NCBI RefSeq assembly: GCF_035918015.1
Contig: NZ_CP109132.1
Location: 1,860,001 to 1,924,000 of the forward strand
DNA from: Streptomyces sp. NBC_01754
Lineage (GTDB): Bacteria; Actinomycetota; Actinomycetes; Streptomycetales; Streptomycetaceae
Length of the DNA stretch: 64,000 nt
Direction of reading: 5' to 3'
Shown piece by piece: positions 21,705-29,321 of this stretch; position 1 is the first letter of the stretch, and every line of letters begins with the position of its first letter. The translations under genes and the position numbers were made by a program. Under the pieces are notes generated by a model that saw only the letters and a program-made list of their open reading frames with translations, was not told the DNA's origin and searched no databases.

Positions 21705-23395
21705 ACCGTCCACCACACCGTGGTGTCGGCGGGCAGCTCGACGGTGTCGCCGTCGACGGCCACCGGGACGCTGGCGAGCAGCTGGGTGCCGGGGACGGGC
21801 ATGGAGACGGGCGCGCCCGTGGTGTTGACGGTGCACACGAAGCCGGGGCGGCGCAGGACGAGTACGCCCTCGGGGGCGGTCTCCCACTCCACCTCGCTGC
21901 CGGCGCCGAGGCCGGGGTGCTCGCGGCGGGCGGCGATCGCGGCCCGGTAGAGCTCCAGGGTGGAGCCCTCCTTGCCGGTCTGCGCCTCGACGGAGAGGTC
22001 TCCCCAGCCGGCGGGCTGGGGCAGCCAGCTGCCGCCGTCGCCGAATCCGTACGAACTGCCCTCGCGGGTCCACGGGATCGGCACCCGGCAGCCGTCGCGG
22101 AAGCCGTCCTGGCCGGCGGCGCGGAAGAACGACGGGTCCTGGCGGGCCTCGTCGGGCAGGTCGGTGACGTCCGGCAGGCCCAGCTCCTCGCCCTGGTAGA
22201 CGTAGGCGGAGCCGGGCAGCGCGAGCATCAGCAGGGTCGCGGCACGGGCCCTGCGCAGGCCCTTGTCCCGGTCGCCGGGGGTGCGGATCTGGGTGCCCAG
22301 GCCCGGCGGGTTGGCGAAGCGGGTGGCGTGCCGGGTGACGTCGTGGTTGGAGAGCACCCAGGTGGTGGGCGCGCCGACCGGGCGCATCGCGTCGAGCGAG
22401 GAGTCGATGACCTTGCGGAGCTCGGTGGCGTCCCAGGCGGTCGAGAGGTACTGGAAGTTGAAGGCCTGGTGCATCTCGTCGGGGCGCACGTAGTTGGCGG
22501 TGCGCTCGACGGTGGGCGTCCACGCCTCGGCGACGAGGATCCGCCCGCCGTCCGAGGAGGGCCCCGCGGGGTACTCGTCGAGGATGGTGCGCCAGCTGCG
22601 GTAGACCTCGTGCACACCGTCCTGGTCGAAGAACGGCATGACGTCGTTGCCCAGCAGCTTCAGCTGGTCGTGGGAGCCGAGGTCGGGCAGGCCCTCCGCC
22701 TTGACGAGGCCGTGGGCGACGTCGACGCGGAAGCCGTCGACGCCCATGTCCAGCCAGAAGCGCAGGATGGAGCGGAACTCGTCGGCGACGGCCGGGTGTT
22801 CCCAGTTGAAGTCGGGCTGTTCGGGCGCGAAGAGGTGCAGGTACCAGTCGCCGGGGGTGCCGTCCGGGTGCGCGGTCCGGGTCCAGGCGGGTCCGCCGAA
22901 GATGGACTCCCAGTCGTTGGGCGGGAGTTCACCGTCGGTGCCCTTGCCGGGCCGGAAGTGGTAGCGGTCGCGCAGGGCGGAGCCGGGGCCCTCGGCGAGG
23001 GCACGCTTGAACCACTCGTGCTGGTCGGAGGAGTGGTTGGGCACCAGGTCGACGATGATGCGCAGGCCGAGCGCGTGGGCCTCGCGGATCAGGGCGTCGG
23101 CGTCCATCAGGGTGCCGAACATCGGGTCGATGGACCGGTAGTCGGCGACGTCGTAGCCGGCGTCGGCCTGCGGTGAGGAGTAGAAGGGGCTGAGCCAGAC
23201 GGCGTCGACACCGAGGTCCCTGAGGTACGGGAGGCGCGCGGTGACGCCCGCGAGATCCCCCATGCCGTCACCGTTGCCGTCGGCGAAGCTGCGTGGGTAC
23301 ACCTGGTAGATCACCGCGTCCTGCCACCAGCCGGTGCGGTGGCCCGGGGCGTCGGTGGACGTGCCGGTGGAGGGGGCAGCGAGGTGCTGGGTCAT
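21701..23395 (-). CDS. aglA: Alpha-glucosidase, GH13 oligosaccharide type
   Basis: A 564-residue cytoplasmic enzyme that splits imported maltose and maltodextrins to glucose. It has no signal peptide. GH13 motifs are IIVDLVPNH (113-121), nucleophile D225 (GFRVDVAHG), acid/base E290 (LVAEAW) and D352 (LSNHD). QVYPRSFADGNGDGMGDLAG is typical of alpha-glucosidase and oligo-1,6-glucosidase enzymes. It lies 99 bp after malG on the same strand, separated by a hairpin, and is followed by the coupled LacI gene. This matches the mal-agl arrangement of Streptomyces. Confidence 0.93.
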   Translation of the reverse strand: MTQHLAAPSTGTSTDAPGHRTGWWQDAVIYQVYPRSFADGNGDGMGDLAGVTARLPYLRDLGVDAVWLSPFYSSPQADAGYDVADYRSIDPMFGTLMDADALIREAHALGLRIIVDLVPNHSSDQHEWFKRALAEGPGSALRDRYHFRPGKGTDGELPPNDWESIFGGPAWTRTAHPDGTPGDWYLHLFAPEQPDFNWEHPAVADEFRSILRFWLDMGVDGFRVDVAHGLVKAEGLPDLGSHDQLKLLGNDVMPFFDQDGVHEVYRSWRTILDEYPAGPSSDGGRILVAEAWTPTVERTANYVRPDEMHQAFNFQYLSTAWDATELRKVIDSSLDAMRPVGAPTTWVLSNHDVTRHATRFANPPGLGTQIRTPGDRDKGLRRARAATLLMLALPGSAYVYQGEELGLPDVTDLPDEARQDPSFFRAAGQDGFRDGCRVPIPWTREGSSYGFGDGGSWLPQPAGWGDLSVEAQTGKEGSTLELYRAAIAARREHPGLGAGSEVEWETAPEGVLVLRRPGFVCTVNTTGAPVSMPVPGTQLLASVPVAVDGDTVELPADTTVWWTV

Positions 23396-23422
23396 GTCGT
23401 CCCTGGGGTGTCTGGGTGGGGA

Positions 23423-23457
23423 GCGGCGCCGGGACCGGGTCGGGGATCCGGCGCCGC
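23423..23457 (-). terminator. Hairpin between malG and aglA
   Basis: A 10-bp perfect stem (23423-23432 with 23448-23457) and a 15-nt loop, in the 99-bp gap between malG and the alpha-glucosidase gene. It could reduce read-through, or stabilise the malEFG message so that importer and enzyme are made in different amounts. Confidence 0.45.
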
Positions 23458-23494
23458 CGTGACGGGTGCGTACGGTCGTGCGGCCTGGTGGGGG

Positions 23495-24406
23495 TCAGCC
23501 CTTGACGGCTCCGGCGGACATGCCGGTGACCAGGTGCTTCTGAGCGAACAGGAAGACCAGGGCGGCCGGGATCGCGATCAGCACGGACGCCGCGGTCATG
23601 GGGCCCCACTGGGCTCCGTACTGGTTGACGAACTTCTGGAGTCCGCCCGCGAGCGTCAGGTTCTCGTCGCCGACCATGAAGGCGGAGGCGTACGCCACCT
23701 CGCCCCAGGCGGTGATGAAGGAGTAGAAGGCGGTGACGGCGAGGCCGGGCTTGGCGAGCGGCAGGACGAGCCGCCAGAACGTGCCGAACGGGGTGAGGCC
23801 GTCGACCTGTCCGGACTCGTCGATCTCGCGCGGGATGGTGTCGAAGAAGCCCTTCATCATCCACGCGCAGAACGGCACCGAGATGGTGAGGTAGGTGATG
23901 ACGAGCCCGGCCGGCTGGTTGATGAGGCCGAGCGTCGACATGATGTTGTAGATCGGCACGATGAGGACGGCGACCGGGAACATCTGGGTGATCAGCAGCG
24001 TCCACATCAGCCCGCGCTTGCCGGGGAAGCGGAACCGGCTGACGGCGTAGCCGGTGGTGGCGGAGACGAAGACACCGATGACGGTGGTGAGTCCCGCGAT
24101 GATCACGGAGTTGCCGAACCAGGTCAGGAACTCGGTGTCCCTGATGAGGTTCGTGTAGTTCTCGAACGTCGTCTCTTTGAAGAAGTCCGTCGTGGTGGCG
24201 AACTTCGCCGGCTTGAGCGAGGTCAGCAGGACCCACAGCACGGGGAAGACCGCGATCACGGACGCGATGATCAGTGTGAGGTGCAGCGCCACGGAGGCAC
24301 CGGGGGAACGCCGGCCGCGCGTCCGGGGCTTGCGGGCGGAGTGCCGGGCGGGGGCGGTCCCGGCGGTGGCGGGGCGCGCGTGGGTGGTCTGTGCGGCGGT
24401 GGTCAC
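23495..24406 (-). CDS. malG: Maltose/maltodextrin ABC importer permease MalG
   Basis: A 303-residue permease with six membrane segments after a basic N-terminal tail of about 40 residues. The EAA-type coupling loop is EIDESGQVDGLTPFGTFWRLVLPLAKPG, in the place that contacts the ATPase. It forms the channel with MalF and ends with the typical HLVTGMSAGAVKG. Its ATG overlaps the malF stop (ATGA, 24403-24406). No ATPase gene is in the operon. Streptomyces importers of this type share the general ATPase MsiK, encoded elsewhere. Confidence 0.95.
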   Translation of the reverse strand: MTTAAQTTHARPATAGTAPARHSARKPRTRGRRSPGASVALHLTLIIASVIAVFPVLWVLLTSLKPAKFATTTDFFKETTFENYTNLIRDTEFLTWFGNSVIIAGLTTVIGVFVSATTGYAVSRFRFPGKRGLMWTLLITQMFPVAVLIVPIYNIMSTLGLINQPAGLVITYLTISVPFCAWMMKGFFDTIPREIDESGQVDGLTPFGTFWRLVLPLAKPGLAVTAFYSFITAWGEVAYASAFMVGDENLTLAGGLQKFVNQYGAQWGPMTAASVLIAIPAALVFLFAQKHLVTGMSAGAVKG

Positions 24407-25419
24407 CAGGTGTCTCCCTGTGTGCGGAGCACTCGCCGGTAGACCACGGCGAAGAGCATCAGGAGGACGAGGATCAGCACACCCCAGGTGGAGGACTGCG
24501 CGAAGTCGCGCGGGCTGATCTCGAAGGAGAATTTGTACGCCTGGGTCACCAGGATCTGGGTGGACTCACCCGGCCCGCCCCGGGTCAGCAGGAAGATCAC
24601 CGGGAACATGTTGAAGGTCCAGATGGTGGAGAGCAGGACCACCGTGGTGGAGACCGGGCGCAGGCCCGGCAGGGTGACGTGGCGGAAGCGCTGCCATGCC
24701 GTCGCGCCGTCCATCTCCGCGGCCTCGTACTGCTCGGAGGGTATGGACTGGAGACCGCCCAGCAGCGCCACCATGATGAAGGGGATGCCGAGCCAGACGT
24801 TGACCGCGATGACGGAGAACTTCGCCCAGGTGGGGTCGTTCAGCCACGGGACGGAGTCGATCCCGGCGCCGCCGAGGATCTTGTTGAGCAGACCGCGCTC
24901 CTCGTTGTAGAGGAAGCGCCAGGCGAAGACGGAGACGAAGCCGGGGATGGCCCACGGCAGGATCAGGGCCATCCGGTAGGCGGAGCGGCCGGCGATCCTG
25001 CGGTTGAGGATGTTGGCGAGGCCCATGCCCAGGCAGAAGGTGATGGCCACGCAGGAGACCGTCCACACCAGCGTCCAGCCCAGCGTGCTGAGGAACTGGC
25101 CGCCGGTCAGGGCGTCGGCGTAGTTGTCGAGGCCCACGAACTTGTAGGTCGCGGGCATCTCGTTGACGCCGATGGACCGTGCGACGTTCCGCTCGTTGGC
25201 GTCGGTCAGCGACAGCCAGATACCGCGGACCAGCGGGTAGCCGATGATCACGCCGATCACGATCACGACCGGGGCGACCATGGTCCAGGCGTACCAGTGG
25301 ACCGACAGGGCCCGCCGGAGCCTGCTCGGCGGCGGGGGGTTACCAGTACCGCGGCTCCGGCCGCGGGCGACGTCGTCGCCCGCGGCCTTCGCCACCGACT
25401 GGCTGGTGTGGACAGCCAT
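24403..25419 (-). CDS. malF: Maltose/maltodextrin ABC importer permease MalF
   Basis: A 338-residue permease with six predicted membrane helices. The coupling loop is SEQYEAAEMDGATAWQRFRHVTLPGLRPV. It is shorter than enterobacterial MalF because it lacks the large periplasmic P2 loop, as usual in Gram-positives. It lies 21 bp downstream of malE and overlaps malG. Confidence 0.95.
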   Translation of the reverse strand: MAVHTSQSVAKAAGDDVARGRSRGTGNPPPPSRLRRALSVHWYAWTMVAPVVIVIGVIIGYPLVRGIWLSLTDANERNVARSIGVNEMPATYKFVGLDNYADALTGGQFLSTLGWTLVWTVSCVAITFCLGMGLANILNRRIAGRSAYRMALILPWAIPGFVSVFAWRFLYNEERGLLNKILGGAGIDSVPWLNDPTWAKFSVIAVNVWLGIPFIMVALLGGLQSIPSEQYEAAEMDGATAWQRFRHVTLPGLRPVSTTVVLLSTIWTFNMFPVIFLLTRGGPGESTQILVTQAYKFSFEISPRDFAQSSTWGVLILVLLMLFAVVYRRVLRTQGDTW

Positions 25420-25440
25420 CAGCCGGCCTGCCTTCCTGGG

Positions 25441-26715
25441 TTACTTCCAGCCCTCGAGGAGCTTGCGGTAGGAGTCTCCGGTCGCCTTCGCGGCCTTCTC
25501 CGGCGTGGTCTGGCCGGTGAGGACGTTGGTGTACTGGGTGTTCAGCGGGGCGAAGAGGCTGCCGGTCTCGGGGATCCAGGGGCGCTCGACTGCGGTCTCC
25601 ACGACGGGCTTGAAGAACTGGACGATCTCGCTGTCCACGGCCTGCTGCTTGGTGTACGCGGAGGTGCGGGTCGGCAGCAGGTTCAGCTCGCCGGCGGTCT
25701 GCGCCTGGGCCTCGACGGAGGTCATGTAGTCGACGAAGGCGTAGGACGCCTCCAGGTTCTTGGAGCCCGCGTAGACGGCGAGGTTGTGGCCGCCCTGCGG
25801 GGCGCCCTGACCGGCGGAGCCGGCCGGAACCGTGGAGATACCCAGGTTCTCCTTGTCGGAGAACTCCTTGCCGGTCAGTGTGTCGGCCACGGCCCAGGGG
25901 CCGTTGATCATCATCGCGACGTCGCCGTTCTTGAACGACTGCATCATGTTCTCCCAGCCGTCCGTGGCGTCGGTCTTGGCCGCCCCGGAATCGACGAGGT
26001 CCTTCACGACACCGAACGCCTTGACGCCCGCGGCGTTGTCGACGGTGACGGTCTTGTCGGCCCCGTCGACCAGGTCGCCGCCCTCGCCGTAGAGGAAGGA
26101 CAGGAAGTAGTACGAGTCGTCGCCGCGCAGGTAGAGACCGGTCTTGCCGGTCTTGTCCTTGATCTTCTTGGAGACGCTCTTCAGCTCGTCGATGTTCGCG
26201 GGCGGCTCGACGCCGGCGTCCTTGAACAGCTTCCTGTTGTAGAAGACGCCCATGGAGTCGATGACCTGCGGGACGGCGTACGTCTTGCCGTTGTACTTCG
26301 TGGAGGCGACGGCCTGCTGGAGGAAGTCGTCCTGGTCCTTGAGGGCCGCGGTGCCGTCCAGCGCGGCGAGGTAGCCGAGGTCGGCGAACTCGGGGGTCCA
26401 GGCGACCTCGGAGCGGATGACGTCCGGGGCACCGGAGCCGGCCTGCGCCGCGTTCTTGAACTTGTTCTGCGCGTCACCGAACGGGACGCTGACGTACTTG
26501 ACGTCGACCTTCGGGTGTTCCTTCTCGAAGCCCTCGGCGATCTTCTTGAAGACCTTGTCCTCAGTGCCGACGTTCGAGGTGTCCCACCACGTCACCGTGC
26601 CGGAGAGCTCACCCGAACTCTTGCTGCCGCCGTCGGACTCGTCGTCACTGCCGCAGGCGGTCGCCGCGAGCGCCAGGGCCGCGACCAGGGCGGTGGCCGT
26701 TATGCCACGTCGCAT
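25441..26715 (-). CDS. malE: Maltose/maltodextrin-binding lipoprotein MalE
   Basis: A 424-residue extracellular binding protein anchored by lipid. The signal peptide ends in a lipobox LAATAC with the acylated Cys at residue 21, followed by a Ser/Gly/Asp linker. The rest is a family 1 solute-binding fold (VTWWDTSN, GAPDVIRSEVAWTPEFADLGYL, NGKTYAVPQVIDSMGVFYN, MMINGPWAV). It delivers maltodextrins made by the secreted amylases to MalFG. It is first in malEFG and divergent from malR, with CTTG-type palindromes in the shared region. Confidence 0.96.
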   Translation of the reverse strand: MRRGITATALVAALALAATACGSDDESDGGSKSSGELSGTVTWWDTSNVGTEDKVFKKIAEGFEKEHPKVDVKYVSVPFGDAQNKFKNAAQAGSGAPDVIRSEVAWTPEFADLGYLAALDGTAALKDQDDFLQQAVASTKYNGKTYAVPQVIDSMGVFYNRKLFKDAGVEPPANIDELKSVSKKIKDKTGKTGLYLRGDDSYYFLSFLYGEGGDLVDGADKTVTVDNAAGVKAFGVVKDLVDSGAAKTDATDGWENMMQSFKNGDVAMMINGPWAVADTLTGKEFSDKENLGISTVPAGSAGQGAPQGGHNLAVYAGSKNLEASYAFVDYMTSVEAQAQTAGELNLLPTRTSAYTKQQAVDSEIVQFFKPVVETAVERPWIPETGSLFAPLNTQYTNVLTGQTTPEKAAKATGDSYRKLLEGWK

Positions 26716-26798
26716 CTGAACTCCTTCAACTGCCGTACCGCTCCGTCGCGGCGCCGGGTCGACGTGAACGTAACAAGGATGAAAGAAGACCGAAAGAC

Positions 26799-26819
26799 CT
26801 TGCGGAAGATTTCTGCAAG
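26799..26819. promoter_or_regulatory. MalR-type operator 1 (malE side)
   Basis: A 21-bp inverted repeat: CTTGC and GCAAG at the outer ends, with GAA and TTC inside around a central GAT. Only one base pair breaks symmetry. It lies 84-104 bp before the malE start, where a repressor would block transcription of malEFG. MalR is the natural candidate. Confidence 0.6.
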
Positions 26820-26857
26820 CTCCGCCGATCGTTACATTGGCGTGTCCTCAAGGTTGC

Positions 26858-26874
26858 CGTCAAGACTCTTGACG
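26858..26874. promoter_or_regulatory. MalR-type operator 2
   Basis: A perfect 17-bp palindrome, CGTCAAGACTCTTGACG, with its centre 57 bp from that of operator 1. It carries the same CAAG/CTTG core, closer to the middle of the malE-malR region. Two such sites could be bridged by a LacI-type tetramer or bound independently for malE and malR control. Confidence 0.55.
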
Positions 26875-26957
26875 AAACCGCTCACGGACTGCACGCCCCA
26901 GGCCAGGCCCCGTGTGCGGACGTCGCGGTGGCCCTGCGGGGCGGACGGAGCGGGCCC

Positions 26958-26971
26958 GCAAGCCGTTGCAA
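26958..26971. promoter_or_regulatory. Weaker CAAG/TTGC element on the malR side
   Basis: GCAAGCCGTTGC (26958-26969) pairs GCAA with TTGC, and TTGCAA (26966-26971) overlaps it. It lies about 105 bp before the malR start and could mediate autoregulation. The rest of this 357-bp intergenic region shows no open frame with coding bias. Confidence 0.35.
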
Positions 26972-27072
26972 GATGTTTCCCGCAGCGGCCCCAAAGATCG
27001 CGACGGCGTGCGCCTGCCGCCTGGATCCTGATCACGGTGGGCAATCCGACACACGCCCGGTACAGTCCCCTC

Positions 27073-28110
27073 ATGACCGCACGGCTTGCCGATATCGCAG
27101 CTCAGGCGGGGGTCAGCGAAGCGACGGTCAGCCGCGTGCTCAACGGCAAGCCCGGTGTCGCCGCGGCCACCCGCGAATCCGTCCTCGCGGCGCTCGACGT
27201 CCTCGGCTACGAACGCCCCGTACGACTGCGCCGGCGCAGCGCCGGCCTGGTGGGGCTGATCACGCCCGAGTTGGAGAACCCGATCTTCCCCGCGCTGGCC
27301 CAGGTCATCGGCCAGGCGCTGACCCGGCAGGGGTACACGCCCGTGCTGGCGACCCAGACGCCGGGCGGTTCCACGGAGGACGAGCTGACCGAAATGCTCG
27401 TCGACCGCGGGGTGTCGGGCATCATCTTCGTCTCCGGTCTGCACGCCGACACCTCCGCCGACATGCAGCGCTACGAACAACTCCGGGCCCAGGGAGTGCC
27501 GTTCGTCCTCGTCAACGGCTTCTCCCCCAAGGTGCGGGCACCGTTCATCTCGCCTGACGACCGGGCCGCGGTGCGGCTCGCTGTGACGCACCTGGTGGCC
27601 CTGGGACATGAGCGCATCGGCCTCGCGGTCGGCCCGAAGCGTTTCGTCCCGGTGCTCCGCAAGATCGAGGGTTTCCACTCCACGATGCGGGAGCAACTGG
27701 GCCTCACCGCGGAGGAGGCGGAGGAGCTGGTCCAGCACTCCCTCTACACCCTGGAGGGCGGCCAGGCCGCCGCCTCCGCACTGATGGAGCGCGGCTGCAC
27801 GGCAGTGGTGTGCGCGAGCGACATGATGGCGCTGGGCGCGATCCGTGCGGCCCGCCGGGTCTCGCGGGAGGTTCCGCGCGAGCTGTCCGTGGTCGGGTAC
27901 GACGACTCCCCGCTCATAGCGTTCACGGATCCGCCGCTGACCACGGTCCGGCAGCCGGTGACGGCCATGGGGCAGGCGGCGGTGCGTACGCTGCTGGAGG
28001 AGATCGGCGGCACCCCGGCGCCGCACAGCGAGTTCGTGTTCATGCCGGAGCTGGTCGTCCGCGGTTCCACGGCCTCGGGCCCGTCCACGGGGGCCCTCCC
28101 CCGCCGGTGA
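27073..28110 (+). CDS. malR: Maltose operon repressor MalR (LacI family)
   Basis: A 345-residue LacI-type regulator. The headpiece is MTARLADIAAQAGVSEATVSRVLNGKPGVA and the C-terminal two-lobed effector domain follows. Its place divergent from malEFG and its similarity to Streptomyces MalR/Reg1 identify it as the repressor of maltose uptake, which in this genus also controls amylase genes. The ATG at 27073 fits the family N-terminus. The frame is open far upstream, but that stretch is antisense to malEFG. A paralog is coupled to aglA 5.4 kb away. Confidence 0.93.
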   Translation: MTARLADIAAQAGVSEATVSRVLNGKPGVAAATRESVLAALDVLGYERPVRLRRRSAGLVGLITPELENPIFPALAQVIGQALTRQGYTPVLATQTPGGSTEDELTEMLVDRGVSGIIFVSGLHADTSADMQRYEQLRAQGVPFVLVNGFSPKVRAPFISPDDRAAVRLAVTHLVALGHERIGLAVGPKRFVPVLRKIEGFHSTMREQLGLTAEEAEELVQHSLYTLEGGQAAASALMERGCTAVVCASDMMALGAIRAARRVSREVPRELSVVGYDDSPLIAFTDPPLTTVRQPVTAMGQAAVRTLLEEIGGTPAPHSEFVFMPELVVRGSTASGPSTGALPRR

Positions 28111-28186
28111 GGGACTCGATGTGCGGCGGTCGCCGGACCGGAGGATCATCGGGCTGACGGGGACGTATCTGGCAGACTCTGCGCTT

Positions 28187-29257
28187 ATGGGTGATGCGCA
28201 CGTGACCACACAGGAAGACCGCAAGGCGGGCACCCCCTCACACGTCACCGGCGGACCGGTGTCCGCGGGTTCGACAAGGACGCGTACGCGCGCGCGCCTG
28301 GGTGCCCTGCGCTCCCCGCGCCGGCCCCGTCTCTGGTTCGAGATCCTGCTGATCGCGGTGAGTTACTGGCTGTACTCGCTCGTGCGCAACGCGGTACCGG
28401 AGCAGAAGGCCGCTGCCCTGCGCAACGCCGACTGGATCTGGTCGCTGGAGCACGCGGCGGGCCTCGCGTTCGAGAAGACGGTCAACCACGCCGTCAACTC
28501 GGTGACATGGCTGATCGTGTCGATGAACTACTACTACGCGACCCTGCACTTCATCGTCACCATCGCGGTCCTGGTCTGGCTTTTCCGGCGCCATCCAGGC
28601 CGCTACGCGGCGGCCCGCCTGATCCTCTTCGCCACCACGGCCGTCGCCCTGCTCGGCTACTACCTCTTCCCCCTGGCGCCACCCCGCCTGATGAGGGGCG
28701 GGGGGTTCATCGACACGGTGCTGCTGCACGAGACCTGGGGCTCGATGGCCTCCGGGAACTTCAAGCAGATGTCGAACCAGTACGCGGCGATGCCCTCGAT
28801 GCACATCGGCTGGTCGCTCTGGTGCGGGCTGACGGTCTTCGCGCTGGCCCGGGTGCCCTGGGTCCGTGTCCTGGGCCTGCTGTACCCGGTGGCGACCCTG
28901 GTGGTGATCGTGGCGACGGCGAACCACTTCTGGCTGGACGCGGTGGGCGGTATGGCGTGCCTGGCGTTCGGCTACGCCGTGTCGTACGTCTGGTACGGAT
29001 CGCTGCCGCACCGGCTGCCGAAGGTGGTGCCGGGGCGGCGGCGCACGGGCCGCCTGCGCGCCCTGCGCCGCCCGGTGTCGCCGGCCGCCTCGCGTCCCGC
29101 GCCGGGCCCGGCCGCCTCGCGCCGCGCGCCCGTCCCGTCCGGCCCGCCCGCCCCGGGCCGCCCGTCGGCGCCGTCCGCGAGCCGCCCGGTGGTGCCGCCA
29201 CGGCGGCCTGAGCCGGACACGGCTGCCGCGGTGCCGCCGACACCACCGGGGGCGTAG
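28187..29257 (+). CDS. PAP2/inositolphosphotransferase-like integral membrane protein
   Basis: A 356-residue membrane protein. A basic cytoplasmic N-terminus of about 45 residues leads to five or six membrane segments, and a long Pro/Ala/Arg tail (about 95 residues) closes it. PSMHIGWSLWCG and ANHFWLDAVGG are the paired histidine motifs of the PAP2/Aur1-like phospholipid phosphatase or phosphotransferase group. The substrate is unknown, probably a lipid phosphate or phosphoinositol lipid. Starts at 28187 (ATG) and 28202 (GTG) are both possible. It sits between malR and convergent glnE. Confidence 0.82.
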   Translation: MGDAHVTTQEDRKAGTPSHVTGGPVSAGSTRTRTRARLGALRSPRRPRLWFEILLIAVSYWLYSLVRNAVPEQKAAALRNADWIWSLEHAAGLAFEKTVNHAVNSVTWLIVSMNYYYATLHFIVTIAVLVWLFRRHPGRYAAARLILFATTAVALLGYYLFPLAPPRLMRGGGFIDTVLLHETWGSMASGNFKQMSNQYAAMPSMHIGWSLWCGLTVFALARVPWVRVLGLLYPVATLVVIVATANHFWLDAVGGMACLAFGYAVSYVWYGSLPHRLPKVVPGRRRTGRLRALRRPVSPAASRPAPGPAASRRAPVPSGPPAPGRPSAPSASRPVVPPRRPEPDTAAAVPPTPPGA

Positions 29258-29258
29258 A

Positions 29259-29321
29259 GGGCGGCGGGCGGTGGAAGGGCGGCGTCGGCCGTCCGTACGG
29301 GGCCGCCTCAGCCCGCCGCCC
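29259..29321. terminator. Possible bidirectional terminator
   Basis: Eleven-base complementary arms at 29259-29269 and 29311-29321 lie between and slightly into the ends of the PAP2 gene and convergent glnE. The loop is 41 nt, so this is a weaker prediction than the other hairpins. Confidence 0.35.

Noticed and set aside
24391..27072. A very long open frame running from antisense of malF and malE into malR
   Set aside because: Only the part from 27073 matches LacI proteins. The rest overlaps well-supported mal genes on the other strand.
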